NCBI GenBank assembly: GCA_003116975.1
Contig: BGKB01000039.1
Span: forward strand, 372,001 to 436,000
Length of the DNA stretch: 64,000 nucleotides
From: Aurantiochytrium sp. KH105
Lineage: Eukaryota > Sar > Bigyra > Thraustochytrida > Thraustochytriidae
Reading direction: 5' to 3'
The notes below the pieces were generated by a model. The model did no database searches. It worked only from the letters and a program-made list of their open reading frames with translations, and was not told the origin of the DNA. Of the stretch, positions 9,743 through 18,581 are shown piece after piece; the first letter of the stretch is position 1, and each line of letters begins with the position of its first letter. A program made the position numbers and the translations under genes.

Positions 9743-9818
9743 GTGACACGCGACAATCGTGTCACCGCAACAATCGTGTCACGCTCGAAAACAAGTGACA
9801 CGCTCGATATCATGTCAC
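9743..9818. promoter_or_regulatory. Cluster of GTGACAC/GTGTCAC sites upstream of paralogue 2
   Basis: Exact 7-mers lie at 9743-9749, 9759-9765, 9776-9782 and 9795-9801, spaced 16-19 bases start to start. A one-mismatch site (ATGTCAC) is at 9812-9818 and another (GTGACTC) begins near 9720. The sites sit in repeated TTGTGACACGCGACAA-like units. The spacing and motif match the cluster upstream of paralogue 1, which argues for shared regulation. Confidence 0.6.
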
Positions 9819-10021
9819 GGTCCAGGCAAGACAGGTGGGCGGCGCGCAGCACGAGCAGGCGAGCGGCGCGCAGCACGGGCATGCGAGTTGGCCAGCCGCA
9901 CCTGCCTAGCCCGTCCGGACCATGCGCAGCCGTCTGGCGTCCACCTAGTTTTCCTCTTTTCACTTGAGCGCTCTCGCAAGCTCGTACTCTTTTCGCTCGC
10001 GCTCTCAGACCGCTCTAGAAC

Positions 10022-10029
10022 TATATAAT
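10022..10029 (+). promoter_or_regulatory. Putative TATA box of paralogue 2
   Basis: TATATAAT stands out in GC-rich sequence, about 210 bases before the ATG at 10238. It would place transcription start near 10050-10060 and a ~180-nt leader that contains the 12-bp repeats. Not tested. Confidence 0.4.
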
Positions 10030-10140
10030 CGCTAGGAGGTCCTACCACACTTTAGTGAAGGCAAAGAACAGGAGAGCCGCGCCAAGGGATCAGCAAAGGC
10101 AAAACCCAAACGTAGAAAGCAAGCACCACCTGCCTTCTCA

Positions 10141-10222
10141 AGCATCCGCAAGCAACACCGCAAGCAATACCGCAAGCAACACCGCAAGCAATACCGCGAG
10201 CAATACCGCAAGCGCAAGCAAC
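10141..10222 (+). repeat. 12-bp tandem repeat in the leader of paralogue 2
   Basis: About six units of GCAAGCAAYACC (variants with GAGCAA and a short GCAAGC) run up to the ACCCAAGGGAG block. The repeat is open in the downstream frame and would encode Ala-Ser-Asn-Thr units, but only from a GTG. I therefore treat it as untranslated leader. Confidence 0.75.
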
Positions 10223-10237
10223 ACCCAAGGGAGCAAG

Positions 10238-13177
10238 ATGGACGCCTTTGTGGACACCTTCAAGTTTCTTGCGAAAGACTACCTCGAAAAGAACGAGGAC
10301 GGTCTTAACATGCTTCGCGCCATTTGGAACGCTGTACGGAGCGATCCCGGGAAGGTCGAATTCTTCAAGACTGCAGGAGGGCCCTTAGCTGCTCTCTCTT
10401 CTGCTCTCGTTGGACTTCACGAGATGAACAAGCTCCACGAGGTCGACAAGATGCTCGACGAGTTCAAAGGCGCAATGTACACCCGCGACTCGAAGCGTCT
10501 TCGCACGCTCGAACCGGGGTCTGCGGCCTCGTCTTCGAACCAAGCCGAGAGCAGCGGCGCCTCGGCCGAGCCCTCTCACGCGGACATCCCTGTGGCGGAG
10601 TCGAACAGCGCGCCAGAGCCTGTTCCAGAGGAGCAAGAGCCCTCTGTCGTGCCCGAGTTCCCGCGCTCTGCAAGCGACTTTGACGATGCTTCTACTGTCG
10701 CGAGCGATTCCGAAGAAGACGACGAGCTTCTGGCTAGCGAGAGCGATGACGAGGATATCGACCCAGAGCTCGGCAGCGTCAGCGAGGCCTTCGAAGGCAC
10801 TTACTTTGGGCAGCTGCCGTGGACCAATGCTGCGCAAGCCGCAATCACGCTCGGCGAGCCCGAATGGATCGAGTGGGTCCAGACCATCAGCCGGATGGGC
10901 GAGCTTCTCGAGGCGCCGAAGACGGTCGAGGCCGCCATCAATCTTCGTCTCGCCTGCAAGCTTATGCAGGACGACTTTGAGGCCCAGGAGCTCGTCGACA
11001 TGAATCAGCCGGTCTTTGAGGAATTCTGGAGACGCGGCCGCGCGGTGTGCTCGTGCATCATGCAAGGCGGGAAGACTCGACGAGCGATTTTCTATCGTGG
11101 TCTCGTACATGCGGGGGTGCACAACAAGCACGCGGTCGTCCTCGCGAACGGAATGGGCGTTGCCTACAACGACCTGCTTTCCTCCATGAAAGATCTCAAT
11201 AAAGACTACGAGGAAAAGGTCCCCAAGAAGCTTCGCGAGAAGAATAGATACCTCCCGACCGAGGAACTATTCCTCGGTACGAGGCTCAACCAAAAAGACC
11301 ACTTCAGAAGATATGAAGATCGGCAGAGTGGACAGGTGCACTTCAACATTCGTCTTTCCAGTGTGGCGAATCTCAGAACGCTCTCGGCAGCATTTAGAGG
11401 TCAACTCGAATTCAACTCTGAAAACACGCATCTTCTTCTCGATGAGTCGCACGAGGCGATGGGAAGGCGTCGATTTTCTACGCACGTACGCAGCGAGTTG
11501 GCCGAATGGAAAGACGTCACGCTTGTGACGGCCACCCCGCAAGCGCAGTTCATTGCGGAGGACCTGCTCGGAGGCAAGTTTCGCTTGGTGAACATCGTCC
11601 CTCGACCCGGATACTACTTGTACGGGCCGAAGGAGGAAAACCCCAGTCAAGACAGCGAGGACGGCAAGGTCCTGGTCGTCAAGTATGAGTCGACGGACGG
11701 AATGCAAAATTCTGATACGGGCTCGAGTGCGAGTCAAACACTTGTTCCTTTTCCACATGAATTCTTTCCATGTGGCCAAAAGCGCAAATCGCGAAGTGTA
11801 GACGACGGGGAGGAACCTTCACAGGCACCTCCATGCAGCGTGCCAGACGAGGAGATCACAGCACTTGGCAAGATTTGCAGGCGGAAGCACTCCTTCTTCT
11901 GCATCGTTCTGAACAATCATGATGGACAAAATCCTAACGAGGGGGGTAGGTCCGTCAATGTTGGCCATGGCGTTATCGCCAAATGGATTATGCAGCTGGC
12001 GGTGTCACAGAGAATGCAGTTCAAGGAACCGGGGGTTCGGGCCTCGGTCGTCACCTACACGGTGTTCCAGCATTCTCGGGTCTCGAGTGAGTTCAGTAGG
12101 CCGCGACTCTTCTTCAACAAAGAGTTTTTGAAAGCGCTCGCACGCATCAGATTACCAGGCGTCGACAACCTCGTCTCGAGCATCTTTACGGAGAAGCATA
12201 CTCGCTCGAATGAACGTGTGCTCGTCACGAAAAAGGTGTATGAAGCCCTCATGGATTTCTTCAAGGACGTGGTGCCGCAAGCTGTCGAGGTCTACAACGA
12301 GAAACCTCTCAACGATGGAAGCGTCTTCTCTCGCTATAGGACGACCTTGGAGAGCGGTAAGGTGCTCACAACGTACTCACTCCAGCTCCCGCGGCTAGAA
12401 ATCAAAGCAGTGCTTAGCATTATTCGATATGTGCACGAGACTAGGTTCTCCAAGAGCAAATACAAGTCCTACAAGTCGGCTCCGCTGCAACTTGCTGTCG
12501 TCGGCGGTACGCTCCTCAAACAGAGTGTCAACGTCGAGTCCAAGTGTCGCGGACTTCAGTCTACGCACCTCATGTACATGCGCAAACCTGGTGAGCGTTT
12601 TGATCTTACACGTCTTCTGCAAAAGCTTGGTCGCGTCGATCATGGTCACACCCAAAGCTCCTTTTACAGGAGCGCCTTTCCAGGCAAAAAGAAGGTGGAT
12701 GAACGTCGCCCGACGGTCGTGATGAACAGAAAGTACATCAATCTTGTGCTTGACTCGCCGCGTATGCTGCGGGAAGCAGCGGAGAAGGGTCCTGACGCGC
12801 TCATCACATTCTTCTGCAAGGTTTGGATGCTGTCCCTGGAGCAGGCGAAAAAGCGAGCGACAATTATGAGCTGTGCATGCAGAGAGCTCGAGGAAACTGA
12901 GGCTGAATACTACGAAAGGGTGAGGGACATGAACAAGCTCAGTGCCTGGATTCTGAACGAGTCCAATGTTCCTAACGTGACTCATCAGGACGCTACAGAC
13001 ATCGCCCAAGCGATCAAGGAACAATTCACTGTTGTGGGCCAGAATCCCGACATGAGTCGTGAAGGCCTTATCGACGTTTTCGACTACGGGATTGATGCCT
13101 CTCCTCTTCAGCGAAAGGTGCACAGCTTTTTGGGAAGGGCTCCGGCAATTCCGGCTCGTTTTCTGACATTCCCTTAG
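10238..13177 (+). CDS. Z1-like SF2 P-loop ATPase/helicase-like protein, paralogue 2
   Basis: A 979-residue protein from the ATG at 10238; this start aligns with that of paralogue 1, whereas the longer frame opens with GTG at 10055. Same architecture: helical N-terminus, basic patch (SKRLRT), acidic Ser-rich linker, then core motifs MQGGKTR (275-281), LLLDESHEA (400-408), VTATPQAQF (431-439), a Pro-Gly-Tyr-Tyr segment soon after, and near the C-terminus VVGGTLLKQSVNVES and LLQKLGRVDHG. The VGG...S/N...ES and Q.lGR pattern is close to the Z1 signature, and these blocks are the parts best kept between the two copies, so an active NTPase is likely. The substrate is unknown. It reads away from paralogue 1 and has its own GTGACAC cluster and TATA-like box. 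Confidence 0.78.
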   Translation: MDAFVDTFKFLAKDYLEKNEDGLNMLRAIWNAVRSDPGKVEFFKTAGGPLAALSSALVGLHEMNKLHEVDKMLDEFKGAMYTRDSKRLRTLEPGSAASSSNQAESSGASAEPSHADIPVAESNSAPEPVPEEQEPSVVPEFPRSASDFDDASTVASDSEEDDELLASESDDEDIDPELGSVSEAFEGTYFGQLPWTNAAQAAITLGEPEWIEWVQTISRMGELLEAPKTVEAAINLRLACKLMQDDFEAQELVDMNQPVFEEFWRRGRAVCSCIMQGGKTRRAIFYRGLVHAGVHNKHAVVLANGMGVAYNDLLSSMKDLNKDYEEKVPKKLREKNRYLPTEELFLGTRLNQKDHFRRYEDRQSGQVHFNIRLSSVANLRTLSAAFRGQLEFNSENTHLLLDESHEAMGRRRFSTHVRSELAEWKDVTLVTATPQAQFIAEDLLGGKFRLVNIVPRPGYYLYGPKEENPSQDSEDGKVLVVKYESTDGMQNSDTGSSASQTLVPFPHEFFPCGQKRKSRSVDDGEEPSQAPPCSVPDEEITALGKICRRKHSFFCIVLNNHDGQNPNEGGRSVNVGHGVIAKWIMQLAVSQRMQFKEPGVRASVVTYTVFQHSRVSSEFSRPRLFFNKEFLKALARIRLPGVDNLVSSIFTEKHTRSNERVLVTKKVYEALMDFFKDVVPQAVEVYNEKPLNDGSVFSRYRTTLESGKVLTTYSLQLPRLEIKAVLSIIRYVHETRFSKSKYKSYKSAPLQLAVVGGTLLKQSVNVESKCRGLQSTHLMYMRKPGERFDLTRLLQKLGRVDHGHTQSSFYRSAFPGKKKVDERRPTVVMNRKYINLVLDSPRMLREAAEKGPDALITFFCKVWMLSLEQAKKRATIMSCACRELEETEAEYYERVRDMNKLSAWILNESNVPNVTHQDATDIAQAIKEQFTVVGQNPDMSREGLIDVFDYGIDASPLQRKVHSFLGRAPAIPARFLTFP

Positions 13178-14050
13178 GCTCTCATCCATAAAAGAGGAAA
13201 AATATTCAGTTTTTGCGTTTCAACCTGTCAAAAAAAAACCTCTCATCAGAACACGACGAAGGACTATATGAACTTACGCCAGTCAATCGTCAGCCAGGGC
13301 CTCTGCACGTGTGATCCATCTTGCATCTGCAGCTGACGTTTTATTTTAACTCTTTGTCTTTTCTTTTCTTTTTTCGACCTACTGCCATCTTTTCTTGTGC
13401 AGCGTTATCGTGGCGGAAGCAATTTTGCTTCAAGGATTCGTCTGGGAAGGATGGCATAGGAAGGTAAGTAGTGAAGAGTTTGTTATGTATAAGGCCGAGC
13501 AAGGCAGACAAAAACTGCACAAGGAAAAGGCAGGTCCGCAAATTATGTTTGGCTGCTTCAGAACAGGTCTCTCTCTCTTGGCGCAAGAACCAGCGATAGA
13601 GAATCGATCGCTCGGCGCGCCCGAGTCGAAAAGGAACCGACAATGGGGCCCTGGACCCTGGGTTGGGTTTGTAAGGTGGGGCGGAAGGGAGGGGTATTTA
13701 CAAAAAGATGGGGTCCTCAAACAGATCGGTTGTCTTGGGCGCGGCGCCAGTCGCTGAGCGGGACTTGGAGAACGCGGGACGATGAAAGAGATTTGGCAAA
13801 GACGAGGTCAACCATTCTTTTCTGTCTTGAACTGCTCTTCTTGGTTGTGAAAGTAGCAGTACAGGTTGCATGGTAGTGCTCGTCTGGCAAAGGTGTAACT
13901 TTTGCTTTTTGCAAGGCACCAAAAAAGAGAACGAAGAGAAAATCATTGCTACAGGAGTGTTAAGTGAGGCATTGGCCAAATGCCAAGATGGAGAATGTCG
14001 AAGAGAAATAAACTGAAAAGATCAGGCAGAAGTTGGTTTGGCCACGGTCC
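13178..14050. other. Convergent intergenic region
   Basis: This lies between the stop of paralogue 2 and the stop of the minus-strand gene at 14051. It has A/T-rich 3'-UTR-like stretches. Short frames have no recognisable product. Confidence 0.5.
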
Positions 14051-15985
14051 TCATAATTTGGGGCCGTGCTCATCGCGGCCCGTCGCAGCTTCGGCAGCTG
14101 CTTCGGCGGCGACGAAAACAGGCGTCTCGGAGCGGCTGAGGTCTTTGCGCCGCTTTCCAATAAGAGGAAGACTTGAGTCATCCGCCTCCGCATCGTCTTC
14201 CTTCTCATCGTCGGAGGTCGAAAAGAGATCACCTGCAGGAGCAGAGGTTGTGGGCCTCGGCGGGACTTTGGATCGCTTTTGTGAACTTGGCCGAAGACTA
14301 TCAAGGTCGTCAGTGGTCGAAGACGATGTAGGGGGAGAACGTTTGGCAGAATTTGCAGCAGATTTACTCGAACCGTTGGAAGTGGAGCTGCTCTGCGAGG
14401 CGCGCGTGCGCTCTCTGCGCAGACTTTCAATGGCCTCGTCGATGTTGACCATGTCCTTCTTTTTCGAGTTCGACCCGCTCGCCCCGCCGCCGAGAAATCC
14501 CGGGATAAATGTCGAAGTAATGGCGCCCCAAATGGCATCGCCCGCCTTTGTATGAAGGTCAGGCTCGCCAAGAACATCCTGAACCCAGACAACAGCGTGC
14601 TGCGATATTTCAGGATTGTTGAGCATGTCATGCGTTGTGTCTTTACCAAGTTGGTACACGCTGTTACGAAAGGTGTCGGTGTTGATGACGTGCTGGAAGA
14701 AATCGGCCATGAGCTGCTGAGCCTCTTGGTCCGCAAAGAGCGCCGCAAAGAGGTCGCGAAGCGCAATCATGGTGGACTCGCGAGCAAGGACGTCTTGTAC
14801 AAAGATTCCAGTCTGCTCCACAAAGGCGGGCTGCGTCATGATGTGCACAAAGAGGTTGTGCAAGAGGGTCTGCGTCTCCTCGCGGGCAGCAACGCTTGCG
14901 AGCAAATTGAGAACGGCCCGACGGGTGTCCTCGCGCTCGAGGAGCTCGTTGAGGAACATGGTTGTGAGCTTGAGGGCGTGGGCGTCGTTGAGGAGCTGAT
15001 AGACTACGCCCTGCGCAAGGTTCTGCGCTTCGCGCTGGACGCTTTCGTCTCCGAGCGTGCGACTCGTAATGTCGGCACTCGTACTACCGAACCACCTTTT
15101 GAGCTCGTCGCGATAGTGATACATGAGGTATATGAGAAGCATGAGAAAGGCCACGCTCCAGCGAAGCGTGTGGTATTCTTTGTACTGCATGGACGAGTCG
15201 AGGCGACGGATGGTGTCTCGCAGAGAATCGTAGGTTTCGTTCTCATAGAGCGCGGCGACGCCCGTGGCTCGATTTTTAGCAGCAGTTGCGGCAGCGTGCG
15301 CCTTGCTCGAAACGGCGCTTCCCATGCTGGAGGCAGCGCTGGCGGCGGTCGTACTGGCCCTGGCTTGAGCGCTGTCGGAATGTCGAGAAGGTCCAGAGGA
15401 ACCAGCACGAAGCATGACCATTCTCTTGACCAAGGCCTTGCGGATTTCCTCTGGTGCAAGTGTCTCAAGGACGGCACGAAGAGAAGCCATCCAGGCATTT
15501 TCTAGTGGACGCTTTCGCGCATTTGACGAAGATGAAGACGAGAATGAGGACGGGGACGATGACGGAGAAATGTGTTCTTGTTGTGGTTCTTGTTGTTGTT
15601 GATGATGATGATGCGTGGACTCTGACTTTAATGGGTCTGATCGCGAATGCGGAAAGGCACCTTCCCTGCTTCCGCCAGCTTTGCTGTCGCTGGTTTCGGA
15701 GGTGCTCTTGGTACAAAAAGCGCGCTTGGTGGCATGCACGCTGAGCCAGCAACTGGGATGCATGGACTTAACGTTTTGGTCAACCATGGCCGTCTGTAGT
15801 TTATAGCCTGTGAGCATGGGGGGTGATTCGATGGGAGATCGTAGTGAGGCTGACGCAAGGTTTGAAAGGGTACGCCTTCGTCGCTGGGGCAGAAGATGCG
15901 TACCCCGTGCACCGAGATTTGCGGTTTTACGCAACGCCATAGTGGTGTTGCGTGCCACTGTACGGCTTGCGATACCTGTTGTCAT
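14051..15985 (-). CDS. Single-pass membrane protein with helical repeats, unknown
   Basis: About 644 residues from the ATG at 15985 (next in-frame ATG 15940); a longer frame upstream begins only with TTG. The N-terminus is Arg-rich (LLPQRRRRTLSNLAS) and could target mitochondria. A His/Gln/Ser low-complexity patch lies around 15500-15610. One clear TM helix (TLRWSVAFLMLLIYLMYHY) is at about residues 273-295. It is followed by ~190 residues of repeated amphipathic helices of about 20-25 residues, with recurring L..LL....V..EE/D.. patterns, then a disordered Ser/Lys/Asp-rich tail. I do not recognise the family. The layout suggests a membrane-anchored scaffold with a helical-repeat domain. It is divergent from NDK. 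Confidence 0.65.
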   Translation of the reverse strand: MTTGIASRTVARNTTMALRKTANLGARGTHLLPQRRRRTLSNLASASLRSPIESPPMLTGYKLQTAMVDQNVKSMHPSCWLSVHATKRAFCTKSTSETSDSKAGGSREGAFPHSRSDPLKSESTHHHHQQQQEPQQEHISPSSSPSSFSSSSSSNARKRPLENAWMASLRAVLETLAPEEIRKALVKRMVMLRAGSSGPSRHSDSAQARASTTAASAASSMGSAVSSKAHAAATAAKNRATGVAALYENETYDSLRDTIRRLDSSMQYKEYHTLRWSVAFLMLLIYLMYHYRDELKRWFGSTSADITSRTLGDESVQREAQNLAQGVVYQLLNDAHALKLTTMFLNELLEREDTRRAVLNLLASVAAREETQTLLHNLFVHIMTQPAFVEQTGIFVQDVLARESTMIALRDLFAALFADQEAQQLMADFFQHVINTDTFRNSVYQLGKDTTHDMLNNPEISQHAVVWVQDVLGEPDLHTKAGDAIWGAITSTFIPGFLGGGASGSNSKKKDMVNIDEAIESLRRERTRASQSSSTSNGSSKSAANSAKRSPPTSSSTTDDLDSLRPSSQKRSKVPPRPTTSAPAGDLFSTSDDEKEDDAEADDSSLPLIGKRRKDLSRSETPVFVAAEAAAEAATGRDEHGPKL

Positions 15986-16850
15986 GGGGCCAAAAGAGAA
16001 AGTCTCAACGCCACGTTGGATGTCACAGACGCGGAGATCCTCGAGGAGACCTTGTGAAGCCAAGATTCTTTTCACTCGTGCTCGTTCGCTTGCACCAGGG
16101 TAGCAAGTGGTTCCCTGCACTTTTTGAAGAAGACGTTGCGTGCCGCGGCGTGTTGGCGTGCTGTGATGGGACTCGGAAGGCTTGATCTTGCGTGCCTGGA
16201 GCCCTCTCGGGTTTTTGGCTTTGCCAAGCAAGTTCTCGTTTGCTACTTTGGTTTGACGGAAGGCTCGGTATACCAAGCCAGGCAGGCCAGACGACGAACG
16301 AGGCCAGCGCACACAGAGCAAAGCAGAGCCGAGGTGAGCCGAGCACGGGGACTGGCGCGCGAGTAGGCCCGCCCGCGGGCCCCGCCAAGCCGCGGTGGAG
16401 CTTGCTGCCGGCAGAGGTTTGCGCTTCTGCTGTGGCCTCCTCGTTGCCAAGTCCTTGGCCTAGCTTTCTTTATCCCTCACTCGCTCACTTGATTCGTGCA
16501 ATACAACTACACCAGGCCTACTAGGCCTCGCGGCTAGTGTCCCTAGAGCGGCTACTAGCAGTCTTCGGCCCTAAGCCCTGCTCAGCTTCGCCGGAGCCGT
16601 GGCAGCGGATCTTTGTTCGCCCTTTGCAGAATGCTCGAGGCCTCCGTGCCCCACCCAGCAGTGTCCCGGCGCCATCCACCTTGCCGTCAGCAGTGCAGGA
16701 TTTTTTATGGCCAGCGATTTCATAGGATAGGCCTAGTAGGATGGGCAGAGGGAGGAGGCTGGCTCGGCGGGGCAGCAAATCCGCAACAGACCAGCAGCAA
16801 GAAAGTCCGCCGCACGCACGCACGCACGCACGTACCAAGCACCAAGCACC
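15986..16850. promoter_or_regulatory. Divergent promoter region with AGGCCT palindromes
   Basis: Shared upstream region of the membrane protein (minus) and NDK (plus). AGGCCTACTAGGCCT lies at 16514-16528 and TAGGCCTA at 16728-16735. A similar double block occurs in the COG7/IMPDH divergent region at 30122-30137. A (GCAC)n run precedes the NDK start. Confidence 0.45.
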
Positions 16851-17673
16851 ATGTCGGAGGCTCGCGAGCAGACGTACATCAGTAAGTGATGCGAGAGCGC
16901 GCGCGCGCCCGCACAAGTTTGCGCGCCTTCGGAGAGGATACGGCAGGCCATGGCATGGACGCGAACGATCGAACGGGTGGAGGCTGTTGCCAGGTTGGCT
17001 GGCTTGACTGGCTGCGGTTGGCCGGCTCGCAGGCAACGGTCGTAGAGAACGAGCGCGCGGATTTCGCGGCGGCGAGGACCGAGACGCCTCGAGACGCACC
17101 GAGACGGACCGGGCCGGCGAGAGAAGCAAGGGCAGAGCGAATGGAAAGAAAGGAAGAGAAGCAAGCAAGGAAGGAAGAATGGAAATCGTGGGAACGGCTG
17201 GCTAACGTGCACGTGTAATCTGACCACTTTGTTTGATCTTTGCAGTGATCAAGCCGGATGGCGTTCTCCGGAACCTCACCGCCGAGGTGATCAACCGCTT
17301 CACCCGCAAGGGCTTCAAGCTGGTTGGCCTCAAGATGGTGACTCCCTCCAAGGAGCACCTCGAGAAGCACTACGCTGACCTCTCGAGCAAGGGCTTCTTT
17401 GCCTCGCTCATTGAGTACATGCAGAGCGGCCCCGTCGTCGCCATGGTCTGGGAGGGCGACAACGCCGTCAAGACCGGCCGTGTCATGCTCGGCGCCACCC
17501 ACCCCAAGGACTCGGCCCCGGGCACCCTCCGCGGCGACTTCGCCATCGACATTGGCCGCAACTGCTTCCACGGCTCGGACTCCGTCGAGTCCGCCAAGGC
17601 CGAGATCGCGCTCTGGTTCCCTGAGGGCGTCAACTCGTACAAGCACCCTCTTGAGGGCCTCATCTACGAGTAA
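16851..17673 (+). CDS. NDK: Nucleoside diphosphate kinase
   Basis: Two exons, 16851-16881 and 17246-17673. The donor is A|GTAAGT and the acceptor CTTTGCAG|TG; the junction restores TYIMIKPDGV. The result is 152 residues, the usual length of the hexameric group I enzyme. The enzyme transfers gamma-phosphate from ATP to NDPs through a phospho-histidine, in the cytosol. The active site NCFHGSDS holds His119; the nucleotide-binding [17 protein letters not shown] and C-terminal [12 protein letters not shown] are all present. The 364-nt first intron is GC-rich. Codons are strongly C/G-ending, consistent with high expression. Confidence 0.97.
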
Positions 17674-18581
17674 ATCTGATTTGAAAGCGTCTTTTTCCTC
17701 TTTTTTTCTTTGCGTTTGTTCGTGAGAGTTGCACCGTGGCGTGTCGTACGGATTGGCCACATTGTGTGTTTCTAAATTTTTAATGATGCGAGCTTGCTCG
17801 ACCTCTCGGATCATTCTTGTACAGCGTACGTCAAGCCAGCGAGAGAAGATAATGTGGTATGGTGTAGAGAAAAACAAAGGCGATAACATGGGACTCGGAA
17901 CGATCAGAAGAGTTTTGTGTGTATAACTGGATGCTGGCAGCGTAGAAAGAGCACCGCCCGTGTGTCGAAAGTTACCATCAGTGCATGTTTCACATGAAAA
18001 GTAGGATTGTTTCCCTCCATGACATGATGTGGAGCGTGGAAACGAAAGGAAATTATGAGCTTTGGCCCCGCCGCGGCGGCTTGTGGAGATCAAATGTTAC
18101 AACTTTATCTAATTTTCAAAAGACGAAGAAGCAGAACGACCCAGAACAAAATCAACCATACTTGATATTTTCCGCTACGCGCGCGCGATATACTGGGAGG
18201 TGTTCTTTCCTAATATATTTTTTTAGTAACGTGTGTACAGGTGGTATACAAAGTCATTTCTGGACTCGATTCGGAAAAGAGGAGAAAACGAGCAAGCGAA
18301 GCGAAGGGAGATGAAGAGCAAACAAGGTTCGCACGCCATCGCCGTCACCATCGCGATCGCGCACAAGGAAAACAAAGGGATGAGGGGGACTACTCGTGGG
18401 CCACTAGGCCCTAAGTCTAATCAGGCAATGCACGCAAAAGTTCTGCAAAAAAGAGGGGACGCTTGCTGCAAGCATCCTCGTAGCCGAGCAGATTACGCGC
18501 GGTGGTCATGACTCCTTTTTCTTCCTTTTCTTTCCAGTAGTTCCGATGGCGTCGGTGAAAAGAGGTGCGAAATCTCGTCAC
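17674..18581. other. Convergent intergenic region
   Basis: 3' flanks of NDK (plus) and the kinase gene (minus). It is AT-richer than its surroundings. No gene or RNA was recognised. Confidence 0.5.

Noticed and set aside
10141-10222. CRISPR-like array
   Set aside because: 12-bp contiguous tandem repeats without spacers in a eukaryote; no CRISPR.
10055-10237. N-terminal extension of paralogue 2 (62 codons)
   Set aside because: It opens with GTG, is made of the 12-bp repeat, and has no counterpart in paralogue 1.
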